Assembly (NCBI GenBank): GCA_027627225.1
Contig: CM051038.1
Coordinates: forward strand, 38,234,341 to 38,298,340
DNA: 64,000 nt
Direction of reading: 5' to 3'
Origin: Congeria kusceri
Taxonomy: Eukaryota > Mollusca > Bivalvia > Myida > Dreissenidae
Both the position numbers and the translations under genes were made by a program. The notes beneath the pieces were generated by a model that worked only from the letters and a program-made list of their open reading frames with translations, was not told where the DNA came from and did not search any database. Shown here piece after piece: positions 53,901-62,939 of the stretch. Position 1 is the first letter of the stretch; each line of letters starts with the position of its first letter.

Positions 53901-56900
53901 GACCTGTATTTTATGATGTTACACATGTGTACCAAAATTTATTTCAATATGTGAAGCTTTATTTGAGTTATCATCTGGAAACCAAAACGCAACACACTGA
54001 CAGACCGACCAGCTCACTTAATTTTACATATCCCCCTTAACTGTGTAAAAAAATTTATTTGCATTTTTAAAGCATTTCTTGAGTTATCATCCGGAAACCA
54101 AAAACCAACAGACCGACAAGCTCACTCCTATACACTCCCCCCCCACCCTAAACTTCGTTTGTGGGGGTATAAATATCATATCTCATTTATCTTCATTAAA
54201 CATTATAATAATGGAAACCTTGGGAGTCCTATTTGTCAACAAAATTATACAAAATTCATGTATATCATCTACTGAAAGCCAGAATGGGCCATCAGCCTTC
54301 TTAGCACATATGCTGATGATCCCTATCGGCTTTCAAAGGACAATACATGATGACTTGCTTACCCCATCGGTATAAGACTGTTTTTGGCGTCTTCAAAGTC
54401 CATAATCTTGGGATTCAAATCCCCAAACCCTTTCCCCATGGCGTCTTTGCTCATCATTTCAACACTGAAAACACAAAAAAGTGATGTTTATTCATTGTCC
54501 AAAAAATCTACAAAGCCTTTTCCTTAGTTTTAACTTGAATACATATAAATTATGTTGGTTTCCTTATCATGCAACCACCTGCCATATCAAAGGGGAAACT
54601 TTTAAGATTTGTATGAGGATATGGGAGAATGGTGCCCTGAATTGGCCTTAGATTATCAACTAAGACCTTTTTCAGAACCATTTCAGAAGAGGAATCTACC
54701 CTATTCCCCTCAAAAGGGGTCACCAAAACTTAACCATTTTGAAAGAAAATAATTGAAATTATACTACATTTGAGGTGTGTTGTGGGAAACCCGGGTTAAA
54801 TGCATCTGCGTAAAGTGTTGTCCCAGATCAGCCTGTGCATTCCGCACAGGCTAATCAAGGACGACACTTTCCGCTTTTATGGTATTATCTGTTTCAAGGC
54901 AGTCTCTTCTAAATATAAATCCACTGTCGGCGGAAAGTGTCGTCCTGGATTATCCTGTGCAGAATGCACAGGCTGATCCGGGACAACACTTTAAGCAGAT
55001 GCATTAAGCCTGGGTTTCCCATGACATTTGTTTATCTTAAATGTGCCATTAAAATGGAACAATCAGCTAAAAGAATCACAGGGCTGTAAAGGAAATAGTT
55101 TAAGAAACTGCTGCCCAGTCTGCCCTACCCTCCAGCCAACCCCACCGGGTAAGCTTTGTTCTTGATTCCGCCCGCAATGTTCATGAACGCTTGAAGACCT
55201 GAGCCACACTGCCTGTTGACTGACGACACGGGAACCGTGTACGGGATCCCACTGAAATTGGGGATGAAATTAATATCTAAGTTTACCAAGTAAAGTTCAA
55301 AATGCAAATACTGCATGCCTTTATATTCCATTAAAGGGCTCCCGCTGACTGAATAATTTCTTGGCCAAAGTGACATTATTTTAGTGAAAACATGCTTATT
55401 TTGCGAATGTAAAAGTGTTCATAAAGAACATTTTATAGCCAGAATTTTCTTTAGCCAAATATTCCAAATTATAGCCATTGGCTATTTTAGCAAATGGCAG
55501 CGTGAGCTCTGTATTATATAAGTCTTAACAATAAATCAATGGGATTATATTAGGACGCCAAGATCTCAATGTTAAATTTCCTAAAGATGGTAATGCATAT
55601 AACATTATAAGAGTGACAGCAATTTCAAAGGGTATTACTGTGAGATATGAGTAGAATGAAAGTCATAATATACCTAGATGTTCCTATTATTTTAAAAACA
55701 TGAATATCACTTCAAGTTTCAACATGATGTACAATATATTTTCAAAATGCATAAATGTAGTCCGGAATGTGACTGTTTTAACATCAGATGTTGGGAAATG
55801 TACATTACAGACGCTAATTCAATAAAATCATAAACAAATGCTTTTCATATTGATTTAACTCACTGAAATAAGTTTCAATTTAGAACGAGCCTATAACAGA
55901 TATTACTTTTGCTACTAATGCACTCATTCAGGTTATTAACTGACAGATAGCTATAAGATTTATAACTATTCAGGTTATTAACTGACAGATAGCTATAAGA
56001 TTTATAACTAAGCCTACTCAGTTCAATTTATGTAAAACACCCTGGGCTTTTTTTCACCATTTTGGGAATATAACCTATACCCATGAAATTGGGAATTTTT
56101 GCGTCAAATCACCTAAAACTGGGAAAAAGTATAATTGTTGTATTAATAAAATTTCAATAATTATAGATGTACTACATAGAATAGAAGGGTTCTGAACAAA
56201 ACGAATCAGTGAAACAGTTATTACAACTTCAACAGTATTTATTTCTACATCTGAAAGTCAAACCATCAATTGGGAATTTTGGACTGGTTTGGGAAAAAAA
56301 GATACTTTTTGCCATTGTGAATATGACCCAATAACGGATATACAATAGGCCAAAAAACACCCTGACACCATTTACAGAATATTAATGAGGCGTATTGTGA
56401 GAAAACTGAGCTTAATGCATGTGCGTAAAGTGTCGTCCCGGATCAGCCTGTGCAGTCCGCACAGGCTAATCCAGGATGACACTTCCCGCTTTTATGGTAT
56501 TTTCTGTTTCAAGGAAGCCTCTTCTTCACATAAATCCACTGTAGGCGGAAAGTGCCGTCCTTGATTAGCCTATGTGTACTGCACAGGCTGATCCGGGACG
56601 ACACTTTACGCACATGCATTAAGACCGGTATTCCCACGACATGCCCCTAATGTTTTTACGAGTCATCTCAGTCAAACAATGATGTCTAGACTTTCTGAAT
56701 GGCTAAATGCCTCGTCAATCAAATCTTGCTGATTAGTAAATTTACTTCTTTAAGTTATTAATTTATTACTTTAGGTTATTAATTTATGTGTTCTAGATTA
56801 GGCAAACCTGAAAAACTGGGCAAATCTGGCAGTAACTGAGGCACGGGCATCATTGACATTTCCGATGCATATATCACCCAGTTCTTCTGCCGGAAAGTTG

Positions 56901-59900
56901 ACACTTTTCAGAACTCCAGTAAAGGCTGCCGACAATAAATCGTCGCCATGGGTGTCCTGAATATAACAGATTAATTTTATTCTGATTAAACATACTTAAT
57001 ATTATGTGAAGTTTAAATAAGACATCAAACATTGAAACAACTGTTTTATTACACCAGCGGTTTATGTCATCAGCTATATGAAAATTAAAAGTTTTGCAAA
57101 GTATTTTAGTACAGTGGACATCTGCCTTCATGGCTAGGCGTTGAAATTGATTTTACCACAAAAATGTTTGTCAGCACTGTGAAAACTGCACAAGAAATTT
57201 TTTCTAAATTGAACAAACATGCCTAAGCTTCATGAATATGTGAGCCAGGAAACAATTATCAGGTTGATTCTCTGTTTGATGTCTTAGGCCATTTAAATTT
57301 GATTCTATGTTTAGTGTCCCCATTATTTTTCGAACCTACCAACCAGGCAGGAAAAAACTAACAATGAGTCAATAAAAAAACATATTTCTTTCACAACTTA
57401 TTCATTGCAGTGGCACAAGCTCAAACAACTGTTTACCTGCAAAATGCTTTATATCATCTTTGGGAACCTGCTTCAGTGTTTTTTTCAACTGCCGAGAAAA
57501 GTGGCAGGGCCCTTCAGATGGGGAATTTTATGACAAAAGGGGAATTTTTTTTTTTTAAAGCAGTAGTATATTCTACTTAGTTATAAAACATGAATCGAAA
57601 TTGACCAATGTTTTTGAAATTGATGAACCAACAAAAGTTACATTGACAAACGACAATTCAATGACATATGATCTACATATTTATGCATGGTAGCAACTAT
57701 TTTGCTACAAATGATAACTTAGATTATACACTAACTTGGTTTGATGAACAATTTCTTGGATTTTATGATCCAGTGGATTGTTTTCGAAATGCCTCTATCT
57801 CAGTCAATTTTTGTCTGATTTTGGTCTCTTTTTTTCAAAATAAAGCACACATTTTGAGGGGAATTTTAAAGTAAATGTAGGGGAAAAATATATACCTTTT
57901 TAGCAGGGAAATGTGGCCAAAATTTGGCCCCAAATTGGCCCTAAAAAAACACTGTACTTTAACTCATTATTTTAACTGTGTAAATTGACAATTGCACAAT
58001 ATTTCTACAAATATTGGTCAAAACACCTACAAGTCATTTTTCCCATTTTTTTATGCTTTCCAACTTGATTTTTCACATTTTCAAAATGTTTTGTTTTTTT
58101 CGTTCATGCATCCCAAAACCTACCAGCCAGAGGACGCTAAACATAGAATCAAATTAATATGGCCTTATTCTAACTTCACATATTAAAGTGTTTAAGTTGT
58201 TGTATAATGTCTTTTGATACAAAGATAGAGCATGTGCAGAACACAAGAGAGAATAGAAACAAACACAAGTGTGATAAGATGTTTTACTTGTATTTCTTCA
58301 CCATACACCATGCAAATCATTTGGACTATCAGTCTTGTAATTGGTTTTTGTGATACCAATGTGAATGATCCAGGCTAAAAAAGAGTCCAGTTTCTGGTCT
58401 CCCTTCCTACCCTTTCCTTTTGCTGCCTACGCTTACACTAGATATGTTTGGTCCAAAAGAAACGTTTATTTTCATTAATTTTCTTTCCACCGATAAATTT
58501 TCTTTTTGCTCATTTTACTAAAAAAGATTTTAAAGGAATTTTTTGGCATCAAAGGCACTTCAGTCGTACTAATTACTTGTATCTTTATTTTGTTTTAAAT
58601 TTATTTTAGGGGTATTGTTTTCAAAAAAGTTGGGCATTGCCTTTGAATATTCAAATTTTTAGGGTCATTATATATTGAATATATACATGGTTGTTTACTG
58701 GGTTACCGGTATTTTTTCAGCTTTGAACAGGCAGTTATGTCGGCATGTTGGTCGGTCCATTTGGGATAAAGGTTTTGCAATCTGTCAACACATTACTCAT
58801 CTGTATTGTATGTCCCATCTGAATAGACACCTATATGGAACACACATCATCCCCCATAAACAAATATATATATAAAAAAATCTCCACCTACCTACCTTTA
58901 TTTTTGGGGGCAGGAGACCAGAAACAGAACTATTTTTATATTTGGCCACACCATTAGAGGTGGCAAAATCTGATATTGCTGTACTTAATTGTTTTTGACA
59001 AAAGTTGTTTGTTGCTTGCATACTGCAGTAATTATATAGTAAATTATGTCTGTTTTAAGTGTTTTGCAATAACAGCTACAATAATATTTGAGAAGTTCAT
59101 ACTAAAGTGAAAAAGAAACCTGAGCACCTGCAGAGGCTTAATACTGGGTCTCCGGCACTGGGTCTCTCATCGCGTTGCTAAAGAGCGAGCCCAACAGTGA
59201 GACTGTTGAATATGCCTTTGGCCAAAGATTTTTAGTTTTTCCAACATTTTTGGAAAAACTGTCTTTTATAGAGGTGGCAATAAAACAACACATACAATTC
59301 TTTGTTTTTTTTGCAATAGAAATTACATGCACAGCAATAATAATGCAATGCAATGTTTGTTATAAAAACTGTAGATAAAGTCAACATGATTTATGCTGAA
59401 TTAATATGTTTCACTGTGTTTTTACATTAAAACTGTGAGTTTTGTTCAATTTTACAAATCCAAATGATATTTTGATGTGCTGGCAGATCCAAGAAACTAA
59501 AATTCAACAAATTCTGACCGGGTAATGGCACAACCAACCCCCGTCAAATCTGGCCCCAGTCTAAACCGGCCCCATAAAAGCAAAACCGGTCCCACATGTG
59601 ATTGGATAATGACTAAACCGGCCCCAATATACAAAAAGATAGTGTTACGTTTGGAGTTTTATTTTATTTTATTAGTTTTTACTATTCTCATGCGTAATTC
59701 GCGCATTAATTATCAATGACAACATGATTGACACACAAAATCAACAGCACCTATAAAAAGTACCGGTACATGGAACTTGAAATCAATTACATCCACTCGT
59801 CAATTACAACAAAAATATCTTGTATCCTATTTCGCAAAATAATAATAATACGGTTAAAGTTATAACTGATTCTGGGTATTCTTCTTTACGTTATTTATGA

Positions 59901-61303
59901 ATTAAATACAATTCGCAAATAAACCGCATTTATACATACTTTAATGCATTTTAGTCGATTTACAAAATTTATAGTGCACACGCTTACTACATAAAGTAAC
60001 TCAATTATGTTTTCTATCTTAACAATAACAGGGTATGATTGAGGTGTTGTATACCTGTTACACATTGATGACATTACCCTGAAATGTGTGAAAAACATTG
60101 CATAACATTGCGTAACAATTTGATAAATCATTTGAAACAAGCACCACCCAAAATGGCACGTTTTTTGTTACACTTAAATTGTGAATATCAAATTTACCAG
60201 AAATGTCTTTTGTGTTTTTAGACTGTTATGTCTGAAAAATTATTATTGTACACTTTATTGTGTTGTATATTTAAAATGATTGTAATTGTTTTACTCATTG
60301 TACCTTAACCATAAGGCATATATTGCTTGCTTATATGTAATTAGTCAAAGGCTATTTTACTGATTTACTACTAAAAAACTTGTGTTTTTGGAGCAATTTG
60401 GTTTCAAAATGTATAAATAAGTATTTAAATATGCACTTAATGTCTGCTTAATTAAAATGTTATTTTTTCCCAAATGCAAGATTCGTTTTTTCTTTTGATA
60501 TTGATTATCAGTATACGTTGTTATAATACGAACATTATTAGTATATTTAACTTTTTTTCAAATTAACGATTCATATGTTTTTATATGAATGTATATAGGC
60601 TTGAGAAACTGTATGACTATAATACGAATTATATATTTTCAAAACACTTGGAAACACGAAATTTCATCTAATTCTGTATCGTACAATAAAACAATAATAA
60701 ACAAACAACTTCAAACATTTTATACTAAGTAATTTCCACTTTATAATAACACAACCTTTTTATAGTTGCTCTATAATTAGTTGCTAATTCATGCAATAAT
60801 TACGCCTCATTTCATGTTAAAATGATACACAATATAACAATTAACCAAACGCCGTTCCAAATGAAATATATTATTTTAACATACAAATACATAAAATAAT
60901 ATCCATTCAATTCTTAGATAAAAAATTTGGGGCCGGTTTTACACCATTGGGGCCAGTTTTGCCTAAATATGGGGCCGGTTTTGCATTTTGGGGGCTGTTT
61001 TAGACTGGGTCCGGTTTTGACCGGGGCCGGTTTTGACTGGCGCCAGTTTTGCCTGCTCCCATTCTGATCTAAAGAGCTAGCCCAACAGCGAGACTGTTGG
61101 AAGTGCCTTTAATAATTATGTCAATAATTAAAACTTTATAATACCTTGAACACTCCTTTCCGAGATTTCCCGATGGGCGTTCTGAGAGCTGCAACAACAA
61201 TAACGTCATCTGGGCTGAATGGAAAGCTGGGTGAAGCACCTGAAACTTCCCGTTTGTTGATGCCACCTTGTAAGTGCTGGGCTATCACACCCAATCTCTC
61301 CAT
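44838..61303 (-). CDS. ACAA1: peroxisomal 3-ketoacyl-CoA thiolase, complete, 10 exons
   Basis: Exons in order: 61145-61303, 56808-56956, 55129-55251, 54363-54464, 52014-52094, 51660-51756, 51026-51119, 47490-47669, 45610-45811, 44838-44910. All GT..AG, phases close to 1260 nt, giving 419 residues (human ACAA1 424). It performs the last step of peroxisomal beta-oxidation, cleaving 3-ketoacyl-CoA with CoA to acetyl-CoA and a shortened acyl-CoA. Residues 3-11 (RLGVIAQHL) are a perfect PTS2 import signal. Catalytic Cys118 lies in [17 protein letters not shown] is at 341-345, His373 is in [11 protein letters not shown], and Cys404 is in [33 protein letters not shown] and [13 protein letters not shown] also match ACAA1. 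Oddity: the loop after GNV (residues 88-97, [10 protein letters not shown]) lacks the usual LQPGAGA glycines. Convergent with TMEM177 gene A. Confidence 0.96.
45066..45196. repeat. ~28-bp tandem repeat, five units
   Basis: CCCTTATTTGAGCCCATGTC with TTAAGT-type spacers repeated five times in ACAA1 intron 9. Confidence 0.9.
45301..45360. repeat. 60-bp near-perfect palindrome
   Basis: ACAACTGTTCAATACTGACT..AGAATAAAA is followed at once by its reverse complement, 29-bp arms with one mismatch and no real loop. It would form a cruciform in DNA or a long hairpin in the ACAA1 pre-mRNA (intron 9). Confidence 0.95.
45610..45811 (-). CDS. ACAA1: ACAA1 exon 9 (NEAFA and catalytic histidine)
   Basis: Acceptor TCCACCAG, donor GTGTGG. 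Encodes [40 protein letters not shown] and [10 protein letters not shown]. Confidence 0.96.
46141..46432 (+). mobile_element. tRNA-derived SINE with intact 13-bp target duplications
   Basis: Element 46154-46419 lies between two exact copies of ACATTTATCCTCT (46141-46153 and 46420-46432). The head (about 46158-46230) is tRNA-like: A box TAGCTCAGTTGG, B box GGTTCGATTCC, and a 7-nt anticodon loop CTACAAA. A non-tRNA body follows, then the tail CAAACAAACAAACAAAACAAA. In ACAA1 intron 8, opposite in orientation to the gene. An AC dinucleotide run (46100-46126) lies just upstream. Confidence 0.95.
47490..47669 (-). CDS. ACAA1: ACAA1 exon 8
   Basis: Acceptor TTTCCAG, donor GTACTG. Encodes [40 protein letters not shown] and [13 protein letters not shown]. 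Confidence 0.95.
47695..48962. mobile_element. GGGNC inverted-repeat element (M4 subfamily) containing another element
   Basis: Left end GGGCCCGTGTTCACCAACCC..ATTCTTAGACTTAA, right end TTAAGTCTAAGAAT..CGCTTGGTGAATACAGG. The left end matches M4 at 24881. Interrupted by the tandem element 47879-48878. In ACAA1 intron 7. Confidence 0.75.
47879..48878 (+). mobile_element. tandem element, ACTAGAATTGTCACATGAGTGACGG type, copy A
   Basis: Starts ACTAGAATTGTCACATGAGT..GACGGATATA with a GTCAC..GTGAC palindrome. About five units of ~155 bp follow (GGGCCATAACTCTGTCAAAA, TTTAGTGGTTTGTAACCAA, GTGTACCAA.AATTATTT). It ends ACCGACAAGCTCACTCCTAT..GTTTGTGGGGGTATA. Nested in the element 47695-48962. Confidence 0.85.
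49033..50372 (+). mobile_element. tandem element with ~140-bp units (ACAAGAGATGTTTGTAAAAC type)
   Basis: Starts AACAAGAGATGTTTGTAAAA. Roughly eight units marked by GACCTTGACCCCACCCACCC, CATATGCAATCCCAAGCGAG, AAGGTATCTATGTATGAAGT and CTCAAGTTATTGAGCGGAAA. It ends CCCCCACTTCTTCGAAGGGG, a short hairpin. No coding capacity; open frames inside are artefacts of the unit length. ACAA1 intron 7. Confidence 0.85.
50556..51015 (-). mobile_element. SINE-like element with tRNA core and inverted ends, abutting ACAA1 exon 7
   Basis: Left end TTAAAAGGCCTTATTCACAG, right end CTGTCAATAGGCCCCTTTAA, inverted to each other. In reverse, about 50686-50762 is tRNA-like: TAGTCTAGTGGG A box, GGTTCGAGCCCC B box. Its right end is about 10 bp from the exon 7 donor. 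Confidence 0.7.
51026..51119 (-). CDS. ACAA1: ACAA1 exon 7
   Basis: Acceptor TATGTAG, donor GTGAGA. Encodes [20 protein letters not shown] and [11 protein letters not shown]. Its donor is only about 10 bp from a SINE-like element (50556-51015). Confidence 0.94.
51660..51756 (-). CDS. ACAA1: ACAA1 exon 6
   Basis: Acceptor ACACGCAG, donor GTACAT. Encodes [20 protein letters not shown] and [12 protein letters not shown]. Confidence 0.93.
52014..52094 (-). CDS. ACAA1: ACAA1 exon 5
   Basis: Acceptor ATTTCAG, donor GTATGG. Encodes [20 protein letters not shown] and ALQSHQ, highly conserved. Phase 2/2, 81 nt. Confidence 0.95.
52518..54172 (+). mobile_element. tandem element, ACTAGAATTGTCACATGAGTGACGG type, copies B and C
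   Basis: Starts ACTAGAATTGTCACATGAGT. One end motif (AAGCTCACTCCTACATAC..GTTTGTAGTGGTATA) is reached near 53356; the units resume near 53440 and a second end motif (TTCGTTTGTGGGGGTATA) closes at 54172. Either two adjacent copies or one enlarged copy. ACAA1 intron 4. Confidence 0.8.
54363..54464 (-). CDS. ACAA1: ACAA1 exon 4
   Basis: Acceptor TTTTCAG, donor GTAAGC. Encodes [18 protein letters not shown] and [11 protein letters not shown], the variable region of the family ending in the conserved LIPMG. Confidence 0.93.
54769..55029 (-). mobile_element. TGAGGCG inverted-repeat element, copy 11
   Basis: Full length, reverse spacer orientation. Left end TTTGAGGTGTGTTGTGGGAA, right end GGGTTTCCCATGACATTTG (decayed). 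Both internal palindromes present (GCCTGTGCATTCCGCACAGG; CCTGTGCAGAATGCACAGG). 100 bp from ACAA1 exon 3. Confidence 0.85.
55129..55251 (-). CDS. ACAA1: ACAA1 exon 3 (catalytic cysteine)
   Basis: Acceptor ATTTCAG, donor GTAGGG. Encodes [20 protein letters not shown] and [16 protein letters not shown], with the acyl-accepting Cys118. Confidence 0.95.
55935..56012. repeat. ~42-bp tandem duplication
   Basis: TTCAGGTTATTAACTGACAG..ATAGCTATAAGATTTATAACTA occurs twice without differences. ACAA1 intron 2. Confidence 0.95.
56040..56345. repeat. TTGGGAATTTTGG-type dispersed repeat
   Basis: CACCATTTTGGGAATATAAC..AATTGGGAATTTTTG at the left and AATTGGGAATTTTGGACTGG..TTTGGGAAAAA at the right resemble fragments at 1855-1925, 2510-2640 and 6300-7050. 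Boundaries uncertain. Confidence 0.4.
56394..56650 (-). mobile_element. TGAGGCG inverted-repeat element, copy 12
   Basis: Full length, reverse spacer orientation. Starts ATGAGGCGTATTGTGAG, ends CCCACGACATGCCCC. Both internal palindromes present. 158 bp from ACAA1 exon 2. Confidence 0.87.
56808..56956 (-). CDS. ACAA1: ACAA1 exon 2
   Basis: Acceptor TATTCAG, donor GTTTGC. Encodes [30 protein letters not shown] and ARFAQFF. The GNV loop is one residue shorter than in human and lacks glycines. Phase in 0, out 2. Confidence 0.92.
57016..57288. repeat. inverted-repeat element (AATAAGACATCAA type), copy B
   Basis: Starts AATAAGACATCAAACATTGA and ends TGTTTGATGTCTTAGG; relative of 29119-29518. In ACAA1 intron 1, 60 bp from exon 2. 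Confidence 0.55.
57289..59180. other. ACAA1 intron 1, left part, no gene seen
   Basis: AT-rich, with decayed GGGGAATTTT repeats at 57520-57550 and 57850-57940. No exon, tRNA or inverted-repeat element recognised. Confidence 0.4.
59181..59227 (+). repeat. ~45-bp direct repeat, left copy
   Basis: TAAAGAGCGAGCCCAACAGT..GAGACTGTTG and TGCCTTT recur at 61069-61112 in the same orientation with about 85 percent identity, on either side of the CCGGCCCC-ended element. Confidence 0.7.
59530..61050. mobile_element. ~1.5-kb element with repeated GGGGCCGGTTTT inverted ends
   Basis: Left: CCCCGTCAAATCTGGCCCCA..GTCTAAACCGGCCCC and two further AAACCGG(C/T)CCC repeats. Right: GGGGCCGGTTTT repeated about five times, ending TTTTAGACTGGGTCCGG..TTTTGACCGGGGC. 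The two ends are inverted. The 1.2-kb interior is very AT-rich and non-coding. In ACAA1 intron 1. Confidence 0.7.
61069..61112 (+). repeat. ~45-bp direct repeat, right copy
   Basis: Right partner of 59181-59227. It ends only 32 bp from ACAA1 exon 1. Confidence 0.7.
61145..61303 (-). CDS. ACAA1: ACAA1 exon 1 (start codon, PTS2 signal)
   Basis: ATG at 61303; [14 protein letters not shown] gives the PTS2 nonapeptide at residues 3-11. It continues to [20 protein letters not shown], the family N-terminal motif, and donor GTATTA. Phase out 0. Confidence 0.93.
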
Positions 61304-61738
61304 GTCTTTTTCAAGTTTCTGTTAGTGTTCACTTAACAATAATATATGTAAAGTTCTGTCAGCTTGCTTTTACCTTTACAACTCTGTCCTAGGTCAAAGT
61401 TTATATCGATCAGATGTGTACTGAAACTTGTGAGTTTGTTATTTTCTAACTTTATCAATTAGAGAAACGGAAAACGTCAAAATTTAGACTGCATGTGTCA
61501 GAAATTAGCACGTTTTTGTTTACCGGAAATTTACTTTCGGTTTGTAATTTGGAGTGCCTTTGAGTTTTGCGTAGAGAAAAGTAATTCATAAGCGGTAAAT
61601 TTAAATTCCCAAAACACACAACGATAGATATTATCTGGCGGTTTTATTTGCTTAATTTATCTTTATTAAGTGTATTTCCATATATAATGACCCTAAACAT
61701 TTTAATATTCGATAAACAAAAATAGAGTTCTGTGTTAA

Positions 61739-61763
61739 TGACGTCACACATTTGGTGACGTAA
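61739..61763. promoter_or_regulatory. CRE/ATF sites upstream of ACAA1
   Basis: A perfect palindromic CRE, TGACGTCA (61739-61746), followed 10 bp later by GTGACGTAAG, a second ATF-type site. A YY1-like CAAGATGGCGTC follows at 61770. This CG-containing cluster, about 440-470 bp upstream of the thiolase ATG in AT-rich DNA, looks like a core promoter. It could also serve a divergent gene outside the window. Confidence 0.5.
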
Positions 61764-62015
61764 GCATATTCAAGATGGCGTCAAAGTTCTACAGTTGATC
61801 AACGTATAATATGTAAGCATTTGGTCTTGAAGAATTCGTAAATAATAATAAATTATAGAAAACATCAATGTAGATATTTTTTTATTATTTTTTGTGGGTG
61901 AAATGAATAGTATGTGATTGGTTTATACTATGAACAACTCAGAATTGTTACTAGCCATAAATTGTGTCAACTGAACTGAGGTTGCCCCCCACTTAGCTTT
62001 ACTTGTAAGCCCTAT

Positions 62016-62753
62016 GTAAACATTGAGCTACTTTTTATATGGGCAATGTTTGCTAACGGGCTGTACCGGGGAAAGACCATTTCTGTGGTGGAAAGTTTTC
62101 TTTCTTTGTCTATATTGTTCCTACATGATTTTGATCGCTACTTTCACATCCCGAAATAAGATAGTTATTATGAACGGATTGCAATATTACTTTCACATCC
62201 TGAAATAAGATAGTTATTATGAACGGATTGCAATAAAAATTACGTACCTGGACATAACCATTGCTAATAAATGTTCCATAATATTTGTATGAAAACACTT
62301 TCATGTTGCATGCCTGAGCCATTTAAACCTACACAATATTGCATTTTAAAATAATCTTGCTGTCCTCCACTGTGTAAACTTTAATCGATATTCTGCTACG
62401 CTGTAGAAGTGTTACGTCCTTCTATTGGTCAGTATCAAGATAGCCCACTCTGATTGGTTTGAGTGCTAAACTAGGCTACAATTTTGGGAATTTCGACATA
62501 CATGTGATAGATTTATACACAGATTTAAATCGGAATTAAATGCATATATGAGGTAAATTTCAGCTCATGTTAACCAGTTTTGGTGTTCTTTTAGTAAAAT
62601 ACGTTGATAGATAAATCTATTGTTGCAAATAATGGAAAATTTATGAAAATTTAAACTAAGATTTCCATCACATAAATGCTCTTTCGGCGATGAGACGTTC
62701 CAGCTAATTTAGCCCTATATAAAATGTAACACTAAATTCGCAGCATGTCTCAT
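62016..62753. mobile_element. covarying hairpin-ended element, copy B
   Basis: Counterpart of 31670-32378. Left stem GTAAACATTG/CAATGTTTGC around the same loop AGCTACTTTTTATATGGG; right stem ATGAGACG/TGTCTCAT around TTTAGCCCTATATAAAATGT. It includes a private 59-bp internal duplication (TACTTTCACATCCNGAAATAAG.. at 62139 and 62190). No ORF. Confidence 0.75.
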
Positions 62754-62939
62754 GAATTAGACTACCCCTCACTGGCCGCAGTTCCAGCCTTTCACCCCCT
62801 TTGTTTCAGAGGGAGATATAATAGAGGATATTTGTTGATTTCCGTAAATGATCAAATTTTATTTCATGAGAAAAAATATTTTTATTACATTATTTTTTAA
62901 CAATATCCTCAACGTACGGTGATTCAGGTGGTCTTAAGG

